From a virus: a DNA stretch of 47,833 nucleotides. The position numbers and the translations under genes are program-made. This document shows positions 1 to 6,597 of this stretch, piece by piece (the stretch's first letter is position 1; each line of letters opens with the position of its first letter). The notes beneath the pieces are model-generated. The model made no database searches and was not told the DNA's origin. It worked only from the letters and a program-made list of their open reading frames with translations. Where the stretch lies: positions 1 to 47,833 of IMG/VR virus record IMGVR_UViG_3300010391_000158, one strand, 5' to 3'.

Positions 1-1
1 C

Positions 2-193
2 TCAGGTCGAGGGTATATCTTCCCGGATTACGCTTACCAGATCGGCAAGGGTGTCGTCCTCATGCAAACGTTCATCCAGGACGGCCAGGAGAGCAGCTAC
101 ATTCTCTATGCCCCACTGCCTGGTAATCTGATCGCCGACGACGTCGAGTACATCGACAGGCTCCATAGCTTTTCGCACGTAGGAGGCCAGTGA
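2..193 (+). CDS. C-terminal end of an unidentified protein, cut by the window edge
   Basis: The frame is already open at base 2 and runs to a TGA at 191-193, giving the last 63 residues of a protein. The peptide mixes aromatic and acidic residues (GYIFPDY, DDVEYIDRLHSF) and shows no motif I recognise. Its stop codon touches the ATG of the next gene, which suggests coupled translation. The start and true length lie outside the window, so no function is proposed. Confidence 0.55.
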   Translation, partial: SGRGYIFPDYAYQIGKGVVLMQTFIQDGQESSYILYAPLPGNLIADDVEYIDRLHSFSHVGGQ

Positions 194-520
194 ATGAAGC
201 GAACAGCTCAGGTCGAACTGATCCTCCCACGTTGGATGGGGACCATTGCAGGAGTGCTTCTCATTGTATCGATTGCCCTGGTGCTAGGGATGGTCGAGCA
301 AGCACGTACCATCGACCAGCAGACGGTGCGTCTCAGGGAGCTATATAGGACAGTCGATGAATTCGCTTCCAGGCTGGAAGAACTCGGCAAGGATCGCAAG
401 ATCTTGCGCGAGCTTCAGGACTGGCGTGTCGGCATTACCATCGCATCTCGTTCAGGTTGGGGCGCTGCGAACCGCTACATCCAGCAGAACCCTTTGCCCA
501 TGCCGGACGGGGAACAATGA
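194..520 (+). CDS. Small membrane-anchored coiled-coil protein
   Basis: A 108-residue protein starting at the ATG that abuts the previous stop. Residues about 14-35 form one hydrophobic helix (GTIAGVLLIVSIALVLG), followed by a charged heptad-like helix to about residue 75 (QQTVRLRELYRTVDEF, RLEELGKDRKIL). This is an N-in single-pass anchor with a coiled coil. Such architecture occurs in spanin-like and scaffolding-like phage proteins, but there is no second spanin gene beside it and no lysis gene nearby, so I do not assign it to lysis. Its stop is followed at once by the first copy of a palindromic repeat. Confidence 0.7.
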   Translation: MKRTAQVELILPRWMGTIAGVLLIVSIALVLGMVEQARTIDQQTVRLRELYRTVDEFASRLEELGKDRKILRELQDWRVGITIASRSGWGAANRYIQQNPLPMPDGEQ

Positions 521-521
521 T

Positions 522-541
522 GTCAACCAATATCGGTTGAT
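522..541 (+). repeat. Palindromic repeat, copy 1 of 3
   Basis: TCAACC (523-528) and GGTTGA (535-540) form an inverted repeat around AATATC. It begins two bases after the stop of the upstream gene and lies about 35 bases before the next small gene. The same arms recur at 1031-1050 and 1060-1079. It could be an operator on DNA or a small hairpin in the mRNA. Confidence 0.7.
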
Positions 542-576
542 CGTTTGTGTTATCCAATGACCAGACAGAAAGGACA

Positions 577-714
577 ATGGGTATATTCATGACTGACGAT
601 AGCGACGACGAAAAGCACACTGCGGAGGAATTGATCTGCCAACGGTGCGGATTTCCCCTCACAGAGAACGAGATCAAACACCTCATCTACGGATTCCACG
701 AGGAGTGCATGTGA
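577..714 (+). CDS. Small zinc-ribbon-like protein
   Basis: A 45-residue ORF. ATG 577 is preceded by GAAAGGA; an in-frame ATG at 589 is an alternative start. The N-terminus is very acidic (TDDSDDEKHTAEE) and the second half holds CQRCG followed by a spaced His and EC near the C-terminus, a plausible single zinc site. It is a likely DNA- or protein-binding microprotein; family not recognised. It follows palindrome copy 1. Confidence 0.55.
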   Translation: MGIFMTDDSDDEKHTAEELICQRCGFPLTENEIKHLIYGFHEECM

Positions 715-764
715 GGTCTTGGACTAAATAGGAGACTCAGCGTTGCAGAGATAACATAAGTGAA

Positions 765-902
765 ATGAGTTCCAATTATTACTGGGAGAGATACCTTACT
801 ATGTGTCTATACACAAAAGAATATCCCCTGGATCGAGCCAAGTGGTTAAGCGCGGCATTTCACTGGCGATACACCTATGGCGATGAAGGTGGGCACTCAT
901 GA
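765..902 (+). CDS. Small hypothetical protein
   Basis: A 45-residue ORF rich in aromatic residues (SSNYYWERYLT, AAFHWRYTYG). The Shine-Dalgarno is weak. Its TGA overlaps the ATG of the next ORF (ATGA), which supports it as a real gene in a coupled pair. No family recognised. Confidence 0.45.
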   Translation: MSSNYYWERYLTMCLYTKEYPLDRAKWLSAAFHWRYTYGDEGGHS

Positions 903-1078
903 AGGCCCGCTATCATATCATCGTGTGGCACGGTAAATGCGGATCAATCGGCCAAGTGATAGATAGAAAGACCGGCCGCACCAAAGGGATGACCTCGACA
1001 TTCCGCGACAAGGCAGGATGGCGAAACTATGTCAACCAATATCGGTTGATATCGACTATGTCAACCATTTTCGGTTGA
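899..1078 (+). CDS. Small basic hypothetical protein
   Basis: A 59-residue ORF coupled to the preceding one by an ATGA overlap, with GAAGGTGGG upstream. The protein is basic (RYHIIVWHGKCG, DRKTGRTKGMT, FRDKAGWRNYV). The last third is encoded through palindrome copies 2 and 3, so the two repeated units give related peptides, and the TGA stop lies inside copy 3. If the palindromes are regulatory, the C-terminal residues may be a by-product. Confidence 0.5.
   Translation: MKARYHIIVWHGKCGSIGQVIDRKTGRTKGMTSTFRDKAGWRNYVNQYRLISTMSTIFG
1031..1050 (+). repeat. Palindromic repeat, copy 2 of 3
   Basis: TCAACC (1032-1037), spacer AATATC, GGTTGA (1044-1049); the 18-bp core is identical to copy 1. It lies inside the 3' end of the preceding small ORF and 29 bp, centre to centre, from copy 3. 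Confidence 0.75.
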
Positions 1079-1079
1079 C
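1060..1079 (+). repeat. Palindromic repeat, copy 3 of 3, upstream of the DUF932 promoter
   Basis: GTCAACC (1060-1066), spacer ATTTTC, GGTTGAC (1073-1079): seven-base arms, the most perfect of the three copies. The spacer differs while the arms are kept, which argues for selection on the arms. It ends 45 bp before the -35 box at 1125. It also contains the stop codon of the upstream ORF. Confidence 0.75.
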
Positions 1080-1124
1080 ACAAGTTGGCGCACAACTGGG
1101 ATACCTGGAATAAGATAATAGGTA

Positions 1125-1153
1125 TTGACAGCTTGTTCCAGTTGTGGTATTCT
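1125..1153 (+). promoter_or_regulatory. Strong sigma70-type promoter of the DUF932 gene
   Basis: TTGACA (1125-1130), a 17-bp spacer and TATTCT (1148-1153) give a consensus -35 and a 5-of-6 -10 at ideal spacing. The predicted start near 1160 leaves a leader of about 45 bases before the ribosome site GGAGG at 1197-1201. Palindromes 2 and 3 lie upstream, where an activator would sit rather than a simple blocking repressor. Confidence 0.8.
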
Positions 1154-1206
1154 AGGCTCGTAACAGTAACACCAACATTCAATCACAGCAACAATTGGAG
1201 GTTCAA

Positions 1207-1950
1207 ATGAATCTAATTCTCAAGGCAAAACACAACGACAAGAGGGTCACCCTGGAAAGTCTCGGCAAGCTGTCCGACCCGGTTGCCCTCGGTTCCCGCC
1301 ATCATCCCTTCCGCTACGACGAGATCGTCAATGAGCTTCAGGACGGTGCTTCCCGCGCCGGATACGAAGTCGCCAGCACCGAACTGGCTCTCTCCCGCGG
1401 CCAGAAGATGCTCCTCGGCATCCTCCAGCTGGTCCGCAGTCGCGACTCCTACATCGGTGGGCTTCGCTCCAACATGGCGCTCGGCTTCCGTGCCTCCACG
1501 CACAGTCTCTCCGCTCTCAAGTGCGTCGCTGGCTCTCACGTCTTCCTCTGCTCGAACCTGATCATCTCCGGTGAGATGTTCATCGTGCAGCGCAAGTTCA
1601 CCACGGGCCTGCGTCTCAAGGTCGCTGTCGACACTGGGTACGACATGTTTCTCAATCAGCACAAGCAGATGACGGAGAAGGTCGCCCACCTCGAACGCTA
1701 CACTCTCGCCGATCCCGAGGCGAAGGCCATGACGTTCGACGCCGTCACCAAGTACAACATGCCGCTCACGATGACTCGTGACGTGGACAAGTGGTACTTC
1801 GGTACCAAGAACGAGGAAGGCATCACCGAGGATTGCGCTCCTCGCACCAAGTGGGGACTGCACAATGCGTTCACTCGCAGCCTTCGTGAGTTCCCCGCTC
1901 AGTCACGATTCGAGCACTCGCAGACCGTGGGCAGAATGTTCGGGCTCTAA
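1207..1950 (+). CDS. DUF932 (phage/plasmid-like) protein
   Basis: A 247-residue protein. ATG 1207 is chosen over an in-frame TTG at 1195 because GGAGG at 1197-1201 is correctly spaced. Hallmarks of the DUF932 family are visible: HHPFRYDEIVNEL near residue 30, the central LGFRASTHSLSALKC stretch, then GSHVFLCSNLIISGE. The family is common in large phages and plasmids; its biochemical role is unknown. The strong dedicated promoter suggests high early expression. A tiny membrane protein gene follows 29 bases downstream. Family call fairly sure; function not known. Confidence 0.85.
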   Translation: MNLILKAKHNDKRVTLESLGKLSDPVALGSRHHPFRYDEIVNELQDGASRAGYEVASTELALSRGQKMLLGILQLVRSRDSYIGGLRSNMALGFRASTHSLSALKCVAGSHVFLCSNLIISGEMFIVQRKFTTGLRLKVAVDTGYDMFLNQHKQMTEKVAHLERYTLADPEAKAMTFDAVTKYNMPLTMTRDVDKWYFGTKNEEGITEDCAPRTKWGLHNAFTRSLREFPAQSRFEHSQTVGRMFGL

Positions 1951-1979
1951 GTTTCCCCAACAAAAAGGAGGATAGAAAA

Positions 1980-2102
1980 ATGGTAGCACTCTTCATTCTC
2001 GCAATCGTGTTCCTGCTCCCCGCATTGTTCGTGGTTGGTTGCTGCAAACTCGGCTTGAAGGCCGCGAAGGATGGCAGCACCGTCGTGAACATCGGTCGGT
2101 AA
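1980..2102 (+). CDS. Single-pass membrane microprotein
   Basis: A 40-residue ORF behind a textbook AAGGAGG (1965-1971). Residues 2-22 are a hydrophobic helix (ALFILAIVFLLPALFVVG) ending in two cysteines, followed by a short basic tail. It is in the DUF932 transcription unit and is followed by a hairpin at 2140-2173. Function unknown. Confidence 0.65.
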   Translation: MVALFILAIVFLLPALFVVGCCKLGLKAAKDGSTVVNIGR

Positions 2103-2139
2103 CAGAGATCGCTAGCATCGTTGGTTAGGGCGACCAATC

Positions 2140-2173
2140 GCCGGGGTAGCAATCGTGTTGCCCCGGCTTCTCT
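2140..2173 (+). terminator. GC-rich hairpin, probable weak terminator or attenuator
   Basis: GCCGGGG (2140-2146) pairs perfectly with CCCCGGC (2161-2167) around a 14-base loop that can add CAA/TTG pairs, followed by TTCTCT. The T tract is poor, so read-through into the next operon is likely. The ribosome site of the next gene lies immediately downstream. Confidence 0.5.
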
Positions 2174-2186
2174 AAGGGAGGAAGAC

Positions 2187-2390
2187 ATGGGAGTTTTCGA
2201 TCAGCCAGTGAGCAGACCCGAGTTCGTGAAGGATGAACACCTGGAGTTCCTCGACGACCTCCGCGAGTCCGGTGTGACCAACATGTTCGGTGCAACGGTG
2301 TATCTGGTCGACGAGTTAGGACTCGACAAGAAGGTGGCACGTCAAGTCTTGGGGTACTGGATTAAGAGTTTCGGAAGGGCGGATCGATGA
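2187..2390 (+). CDS. Conserved small phage protein
   Basis: A 67-residue protein; ATG 2187 follows AGGGAGG (2175-2181). The core HLEFLDDLRESGVTNMFGAT, then LDKKVARQVLGYWIKSF, resembles a small helical protein widespread in phages (a 'LESGVTNMFGA...' type peptide). Function is not known to me. It heads a compact run of small genes, each overlapping the next by four bases. Confidence 0.7.
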   Translation: MGVFDQPVSRPEFVKDEHLEFLDDLRESGVTNMFGATVYLVDELGLDKKVARQVLGYWIKSFGRADR

Positions 2391-2569
2391 ACCAAGAACT
2401 GTGCAGCCCTCGTTGGGGCTGCGAATGCAGAGAACTCGGACGGATGCTCGACATCCACAACATCCACTGTCCTCGGTTCGAGGAGCAGGAGACCGCACGG
2501 CTGGCGGCGCTACGGGCCGACCTCGACGCGATGCAGGGGTTGATTCGAGTACCGAAGGAGAAGCTGTGA
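2387..2569 (+). CDS. Small Cys/His-containing protein
   Basis: A 60-residue protein coupled to the gene before it (ATGA). The N-terminal half has C-x6-C-x-C spacing followed by HNIHC, a plausible zinc site; the C-terminal half is a charged helix (EEQETARLAALRADLDAM). No named family recognised. Its stop overlaps the GTG of the next gene. Confidence 0.55.
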   Translation: MNQELCSPRWGCECRELGRMLDIHNIHCPRFEEQETARLAALRADLDAMQGLIRVPKEKL

Positions 2570-2880
2570 AGTTCATCAAACCTACTCTCACCGATATCCC
2601 TGGTGACACTTCCGATTTCGTCATGGGACGCTCGGGAGAACTCGTCGGGTTCAGCAAGAGGTTGGCCGTGTGGCGCTACGGCTTCCTCGGTGGCTCCGAT
2701 ATGGCTGCTGCCTTCCAAGTCTACACTGCCGGGTTCATCTGGATCATGGCAACTCACAAGGGGAAGATCGTGGACCGCACCGACAACATTCTCGCGTTCA
2801 GCCTGTCGCAAAGCTGGCATGACGTGATAGAAGAGGAGGTGACCTTTGCTCAAAGCCGGACAAATCATTCGGTTCACTAA
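2566..2880 (+). CDS. Hypothetical protein
   Basis: A 104-residue protein starting at GTG 2566, which overlaps the upstream TGA and has GAAGGAG (2554-2560) at good spacing. Earlier in-frame starts would overlap the upstream gene entirely and give a low-complexity Arg-rich N-terminus, so they are rejected. The sequence is mixed alpha/beta with a short hydrophobic segment (AAFQVYTAGFIWIMA). No family recognised. Confidence 0.6.
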   Translation: MKFIKPTLTDIPGDTSDFVMGRSGELVGFSKRLAVWRYGFLGGSDMAAAFQVYTAGFIWIMATHKGKIVDRTDNILAFSLSQSWHDVIEEEVTFAQSRTNHSVH

Positions 2881-3067
2881 GGATGACCCACAAACCTGGG
2901 AGGTTCTCCGCGTGAATCAGTGCGCTGCTACTGTTCGTTGTACATCAAAGCGTCCTCAGAGCTTCGTGACTAGAGAAGACGTGGAGGTCGAGTTCGATGC
3001 ACCCGGCAAGCGAACGACTATCTCGTCCAATTCCATGGTGGAGATCGTTGAAGATGTCCCAACGTAG
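2846..3067 (+). CDS. Small beta-rich hypothetical protein
   Basis: A 73-residue protein starting at TTG 2846, six bases after AGAGGAGG, and overlapping the previous gene by 35 bases. It alternates hydrophobic and charged residues as in a small barrel (GQIIRFTKDDPQTWEVLRV, EVEFDAPGKRTTIS). Function unknown. Confidence 0.6.
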   Translation: MLKAGQIIRFTKDDPQTWEVLRVNQCAATVRCTSKRPQSFVTREDVEVEFDAPGKRTTISSNSMVEIVEDVPT

Positions 3068-3230
3068 AGACGAACTGATTGCGGAAATTTCCTATCGCAT
3101 GAAGCAGAGTCATGAGACAATGATGATGCTGGAAGCGATGGAGATCAACAAGCAGCCGAACAACGCACTGGAGAACTGGCTGAAGTATTTGAAACGATCC
3201 AACATCACTGGACGGAAGGAGCAGGAATGA
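3054..3230 (+). CDS. Small helical hypothetical protein
   Basis: A 58-residue protein; ATG 3054 overlaps the end of the previous gene. It is Met-rich and helical (RRDELIAEISYRMKQSHETM). A longer in-frame start at 2997 is rejected because it lies deep inside the previous gene without a ribosome site. No family recognised. Confidence 0.5.
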   Translation: MSQRRDELIAEISYRMKQSHETMMMLEAMEINKQPNNALENWLKYLKRSNITGRKEQE

Positions 3231-3439
3231 TCAAGCTCAGGGCAACTATAACGGTTGAATACGAATTTGATTCGAACGCCTACAGTTGCTCTGTAGCCGA
3301 AATAGTAAAGTTTGAACAGGAGTACACCAATCCTCGCGACTTCCTGTTAATCGGCGGACGCTCGGTCTGGGTCAAAGTAGTGTTGGTAGAGGCACCGGAC
3401 CCAGGCCACAAGAACCCAGGCCGGAAGATTGAAGATTAA
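3227..3439 (+). CDS. Small beta-rich hypothetical protein
   Basis: A 70-residue protein linked to its upstream neighbour by ATGA, with GGAAGGAG before the start. The N-terminus alternates in a beta pattern (IKLRATITVEYEFDSNAY), the style of small phage DUFs of unknown role. The C-terminus is basic and Pro/Gly-rich. Confidence 0.6.
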   Translation: MIKLRATITVEYEFDSNAYSCSVAEIVKFEQEYTNPRDFLLIGGRSVWVKVVLVEAPDPGHKNPGRKIED

Positions 3440-3453
3440 GTGGAGGTAACGCC

Positions 3454-3669
3454 ATGAGAGTCAATATGGAGGAACTCAAAGCTGCCTACGCCAACACTCC
3501 TATTAACCGCGGGCAGCGCCTTGACTGGCTTCTCTCTCGCCGCGACGAACTGAACGTAGTCGATGACACCTCGTTACAGGAGTTCATGTTCATCGGTGAC
3601 GAGGTCTGTCGACTCCTAGGTGCACGTCTCTGTATCCTCGCTACCAAACAGGAAATCTATGGCAAATAA
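3454..3669 (+). CDS. Small hypothetical protein
   Basis: A 71-residue protein after GTGGAGG. It is mostly helical (VNMEELKAAYANTPINRGQR, LDWLLSRRDELN) with a hydrophobic C-terminal half. No recognisable domain. Its last codons overlap the start of the next zinc-finger gene. Confidence 0.6.
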   Translation: MRVNMEELKAAYANTPINRGQRLDWLLSRRDELNVVDDTSLQEFMFIGDEVCRLLGARLCILATKQEIYGK

Positions 3670-3895
3670 GGATCGCTCGGCTCTCATCGAGATGCCCGTC
3701 GGCCGCATGTCCGCCCCGAGGTTTTTTCCGAATCTGAAGATGTCACCGGTACGCGATGCTATCACTCGTTCTCTGCCTGCCTGTAGACTTTGTGGTGCTA
3801 TGCGTGGTGATCCGTGTCGGACTCCGCAGTGGAAGACCACCAAGCCCCATATGGTGAGGGAGAAGGAGAAGGAAGCGCAAGGGCGCAAGGGTTGA
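3659..3895 (+). CDS. Phage zinc-binding protein of the CxxCGA..GxPC type
   Basis: A 78-residue protein; ATG 3659 follows AGGAA and overlaps the previous gene by 11 bases. The motif CRLCGAMRGDPC, followed by TPQW and a His about 15 residues later, matches a small zinc-binding motif common in phage proteins. The C-terminus is a charged helix (REKEKEAQGRKG). Probable nucleic-acid or protein-binding microprotein. Confidence 0.6.
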   Translation: MANKDRSALIEMPVGRMSAPRFFPNLKMSPVRDAITRSLPACRLCGAMRGDPCRTPQWKTTKPHMVREKEKEAQGRKG

Positions 3896-3971
3896 TCAGC
3901 AGAGTCGACAGATTCTGAACTACGACACTGGACCGGGAAGGGAAGTACTTGTTCAAACGATGGAACCCTAT

Positions 3972-3999
3972 TTGCCGTGGTGAGATAACCGAGTATGAT
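3972..3999 (+). promoter_or_regulatory. Possible sigma70-type promoter
   Basis: TTGCCG (3972-3977), 16-bp spacer, TATGAT (3994-3999) in the 147-base gap between the zinc protein and the gene at 4043. The -10 is good and the -35 moderate. It would restart transcription of the second half of the small-gene cluster. Confidence 0.45.
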
Positions 4000-4042
4000 G
4001 AGGCATAGACTGCACCCCTGACAGTGGAAGGAGGAACGACCC

Positions 4043-4264
4043 ATGGCAAAGACGAACCTCGACGCTGATTTGTGGCACGGTAACGGACTCTCAACCAACA
4101 ACTGGCCGGACATCGAGGCGGCTCTCCGCATCGCGCAGGATGACCTCTCCGATGGACTCTCGAAGCGACAACTCTGGCAGATAAAACGTGCGCATCGGTG
4201 GATTCAATCCGTCGAGCATGTACTGGCCGAGACCATCGACTTGGTAGAAAGGAGTAAAGTGTGA
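4043..4264 (+). CDS. Small helical hypothetical protein
   Basis: A 73-residue protein after GGAAGGAGG. It is helical, with a Trp-containing basic segment (KRQLWQIKRAHRWIQSVEH). No family recognised. Its stop overlaps the GTG start of the next gene, placing both in one operon behind the possible promoter at 3972. Confidence 0.6.
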   Translation: MAKTNLDADLWHGNGLSTNNWPDIEAALRIAQDDLSDGLSKRQLWQIKRAHRWIQSVEHVLAETIDLVERSKV

Positions 4265-4521
4265 GCAAAAAAAGTATCAAGGTCAACTGTCATTCCTGCA
4301 ACGGCACCGGTATCTACTGTGGCTTCATGGAAAGGCCGGGAGAAGGTGTCGTCTGCGTTACCTGTAGTGGGCGTGGGTACGAAGTCCTCAAAGGTACTCA
4401 GTTCGTCGAACGCAAGCGTCGTGGCGGAGTCACCAAAGTCAGGGTCGGCAGTGGTATGATCCTCGACGACACCAGCAAGATCAACTGGATGTCCTACGAG
4501 GAGTTCCAGAAGCGGTATTGA
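4261..4521 (+). CDS. DnaJ-type CxxCxGxG zinc-finger protein
   Basis: An 86-residue protein starting at GTG 4261 (overlapping the upstream TGA) after GAAAGGAG. Two CxxCxGxG repeats are present, CHSCNGTG and CVTCSGRG, spaced as in one zinc module of the DnaJ cysteine-rich domain; the J domain and substrate domains are absent. Such stand-alone modules occur in phages and may bind partner proteins. The C-terminal half is basic, then ends in YEEFQKRY. Domain call sure, role unknown. Confidence 0.7.
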   Translation: MSKKSIKVNCHSCNGTGIYCGFMERPGEGVVCVTCSGRGYEVLKGTQFVERKRRGGVTKVRVGSGMILDDTSKINWMSYEEFQKRY

Positions 4522-4668
4522 ATGTTCTCTTTCAACGACGGCAAGCTTTTGATGATGCTTACAGGTTGCATCTGCTTGTCCATGTCTCATGAATTTACCG
4601 CTGGCTTAACTGGCATACTGTTGATCTTTCTCTCATTCGACATAAAGGAACCAGAGGAGAAACCCTAG
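4522..4668 (+). CDS. Membrane microprotein
   Basis: A 48-residue ORF beginning at the ATG directly after the previous stop. Two hydrophobic stretches (LLMMLTGCICL and LTGILLIFLSF) with a short polar turn suggest a hairpin or single-pass membrane peptide; the C-terminus is acidic. It overlaps the next GTG by one base, which supports expression in the operon. Confidence 0.5.
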   Translation: MFSFNDGKLLMMLTGCICLSMSHEFTAGLTGILLIFLSFDIKEPEEKP

Positions 4669-4850
4669 TGGAATGGCTCTGTCGCGATTGTTTCTTTCTC
4701 GTCTTCCCCAATCGTATCCGTATTGGTATGACGTCTCGTCGTCCACAGGAGTGCAAAGCCTGTGGTGAACCAGGTATCTGTGTACTCGACAACGGCCCAA
4801 CCATAGAAGAAGCACGTCAAATCTTGGCGTTGCAGAAGGATAAGAAATGA
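4668..4850 (+). CDS. Small zinc-ribbon protein
   Basis: A 60-residue protein from GTG 4668 with GAGGAG upstream. CRDC near the N-terminus and CKACGEPGIC in the middle form a four-cysteine ribbon. Function unknown; one of many zinc microproteins in this cluster. It ends in ATGA with the next gene. Confidence 0.55.
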   Translation: MEWLCRDCFFLVFPNRIRIGMTSRRPQECKACGEPGICVLDNGPTIEEARQILALQKDKK

Positions 4851-5131
4851 CTCATGACGAACTCTACAACGAAAGCAATATCCCTGCCCGAACCAAGAAG
4901 GAGATCGACGCCTGGATCCACTGCGGCGAAATCCCCAATCGGTTCCTCTGCTCCATCCTCGAAAACAATCTGAAGCAGTCCTACCAGAACGCCGACGAGG
5001 AGAACTTGGTCGCCATCCCTGCCATCGTCTCGTACCTCTGGAATAACGCTCCGGGTATCAGCTGGGGTTCTGTTGAGAAAGTCACCGAGTGGCGCGAGTC
5101 CGGTGGGATGCAGGGATTGACTCAGATGTAG
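4847..5131 (+). CDS. Conserved phage hypothetical protein
   Basis: A 94-residue protein coupled to its neighbour. The pattern IPARTKKEIDAWIHCGEIPN, FLCSILENNLKQSYQNAD, then a Trp-containing C-terminus (NAPGISWGS) matches a widespread small phage protein whose function is not known. The helical core probably folds as one domain. Confidence in the gene is high, in function nil. Confidence 0.7.
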   Translation: MTHDELYNESNIPARTKKEIDAWIHCGEIPNRFLCSILENNLKQSYQNADEENLVAIPAIVSYLWNNAPGISWGSVEKVTEWRESGGMQGLTQM

Positions 5132-5168
5132 TTTTCGTGATAACCTAACCGCCTAAGGAGAATTTACA

Positions 5169-5342
5169 ATGCCCAAGCTCGACAAAGACGAAGCCCTAAG
5201 AGAGTCGCGACTGCTTCTTGACAAGATCGCAGGACGCAAGATGACCATCTTCAAGAAGGAGATCTCGAACCTACCGATTGGTGCTCTGAACCAGCTGGTG
5301 GAGTTCTTGAGGGATCTCAAGCTCGACCTCGGTATGCAGTAA
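5169..5342 (+). CDS. Small charged helical protein
   Basis: A 57-residue protein after TAAGGAG. It is almost fully helical and charged (DKDEALRESRLLLDKIAG, QLVEFLRDLKLDL). No family recognised. It follows a 37-base gap after the preceding gene and starts a new set of overlapping genes. Confidence 0.55.
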   Translation: MPKLDKDEALRESRLLLDKIAGRKMTIFKKEISNLPIGALNQLVEFLRDLKLDLGMQ

Positions 5343-5359
5343 GCAGAAAGAGGGACACA

Positions 5360-5545
5360 TTGGACCCGAACAAGTGTTTGAAGGAGCTTCGCCTGCTCGT
5401 TTATGAAGATGCATCAGTTCATACTGCTGCATACAATTACGACGAGTTAGCTGAACGCTTCAAAGCTCTCGACGAGTGGATCATGAACGGTGGGTTACTG
5501 CCTGCCGACTGGGAAATCACCAAGCAGGAAAGGAAGTCAAAGTGA
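5360..5545 (+). CDS. Small phage protein with LxEWxxxGGxLPxxW motif
   Basis: A 61-residue protein from TTG 5360, after AGAAAGAGGG. The C-terminal LDEWIMNGGLLPADWE resembles a short motif seen repeatedly in small phage proteins. Function unknown. Its TGA overlaps the GTG start of the next gene. Confidence 0.6.
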   Translation: MDPNKCLKELRLLVYEDASVHTAAYNYDELAERFKALDEWIMNGGLLPADWEITKQERKSK

Positions 5546-6099
5546 TCGAAACGCGCTCCATGTTGTACAACATCTTCATTAAAGATGGTGAAGTGGTTCT
5601 GAGACTCAAGCTGAAAGACAAGCTTGATGACTGCGAACATCAAATATCGCTATCTCCCTGTGCCGCCACCGAGCTATCCCGCAAGCTTGAGAAATGGGCG
5701 AACGCCGCTAACAAGCCACCCGTCGCCAAAGCGGTAGTCGACAAGCAGAAGTTCTATACCTTGTTGCAATCCAGCGACGAGCGCAAACAAGAAGAAGCCA
5801 ATGTTCGCAAGGAAGTCGCGAACCTTGAACACTGCTCTCAATGCGGTGAACTCTTCATGGATACATTCTCCTGTGGTATCACCCACGGGATCATCAAGCA
5901 CCAGAAGGGACTCGTGAGACAGTGGGACGCACGCGCTGCCATCGCAGCCATGGACACCGAGATCGACCTCAAAGACGCTGAGATCTTGGCAGTTGAAGGC
6001 CAAGGCTTCACCGACTGGAGTGAGGAAGCTCCTGGACCTTGGGGCAACAACCCATCAGGCTTCGTTGATCCCATGAGCGGGATGGACAACGGTGAGTGA
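5542..6099 (+). CDS. Hypothetical protein with CxxC motif
   Basis: A 185-residue protein starting at GTG 5542, which overlaps the upstream stop and follows AGGAAAGGAAG. A beta-rich N-terminus (LYNIFIKDGEVVLRLKLKDK) is followed by a charged helix and CSQCGELF with further Cys and His (SCGITHGIIKHQKG), a likely zinc site. The C-terminus is acidic and Gly/Pro-rich. No family recognised. Confidence 0.6.
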   Translation: MIETRSMLYNIFIKDGEVVLRLKLKDKLDDCEHQISLSPCAATELSRKLEKWANAANKPPVAKAVVDKQKFYTLLQSSDERKQEEANVRKEVANLEHCSQCGELFMDTFSCGITHGIIKHQKGLVRQWDARAAIAAMDTEIDLKDAEILAVEGQGFTDWSEEAPGPWGNNPSGFVDPMSGMDNGE

Positions 6100-6337
6100 T
6101 CTGAAGGCCCTTACCGACGAGGAACTGATCGCGGCGGCGCGGACAGGCTACGCTAGCGCCGTGATCGTCTACGAACTCGCCTCCCGTCTCGAAGCAACAT
6201 TAGAACAAAAGGCTTCTGTAGAAAGACTCCAGCTTGCACAAATGGAAGTGCTACAAGCCATCGAGGATGCAATAGATGGCTATGACGGTACGAATGGGGG
6301 ACGCGACACGTTTTCCCGGCTGACGTTCGGTACTTAG
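6092..6337 (+). CDS. Small helical hypothetical protein
   Basis: An 81-residue protein from GTG 6092, overlapping the previous gene by 8 bases. The opening LTDEELIAAARTGYASAVIV resembles the start of small phage and plasmid helical proteins. Function unknown. Confidence 0.55.
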   Translation: MSDLKALTDEELIAAARTGYASAVIVYELASRLEATLEQKASVERLQLAQMEVLQAIEDAIDGYDGTNGGRDTFSRLTFGT

Positions 6338-6343
6338 AGGATA

Positions 6344-6553
6344 ATGAGTACCTCGATCCGCTGCCCGATCTGTGACGAGGAAGCCGAGTACTGCCGAGAA
6401 TCCTTCGTCTACTACGCGATTGGCTACGTCAATATCCCTGTATTCATCTGTGTACCATGCGCGCAGTTTCTAGCCAAGGATGCGACGAACCAGTTGCGAA
6501 GATCAAAGATCCGCGATACGATCAGAATTCTCCGTGGCAAGGACAAGTTGTGA
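6344..6553 (+). CDS. Small zinc-binding protein, last gene of the left rightward block
   Basis: A 69-residue protein after AGAGGA. CPICDEEAEYC and a later CVPC give a four-cysteine zinc site; the C-terminus is basic (NQLRRSKIRDTIRILRGK). It is the last gene before the structured, gene-free stretch at 6554-6846 and the leftward island. Confidence 0.6.
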   Translation: MSTSIRCPICDEEAEYCRESFVYYAIGYVNIPVFICVPCAQFLAKDATNQLRRSKIRDTIRILRGKDKL

Positions 6554-6560
6554 GCTCCGG

Positions 6561-6597
6561 GACGGTCTATGTCCGGGCGAACCGGACATGAGCCGTC
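6561..6597 (+). other. Long stem-loop in a gene-free convergent junction
   Basis: GACGG/CCGTC outer pairs and a perfect ATGTCCGG/CCGGACAT inner stem (6569-6576 with 6582-6589) close a GCGAA loop. No T tract follows, so this is not a clean intrinsic terminator. AGCTC just upstream and GGGCT at about 6617 could close a larger multibranch fold. The rest of 6554-6781 holds no credible gene; CCGGACATGA recurs near 6717, and GCTCGC/GCGAGC (6750-6769) forms another hairpin. Confidence 0.55.

Noticed and set aside
1213-1863. Minus-strand ORF of 216 codons opposite the DUF932 gene
   Set aside because: Shadow frame; the plus strand has promoter, ribosome site and family motifs.
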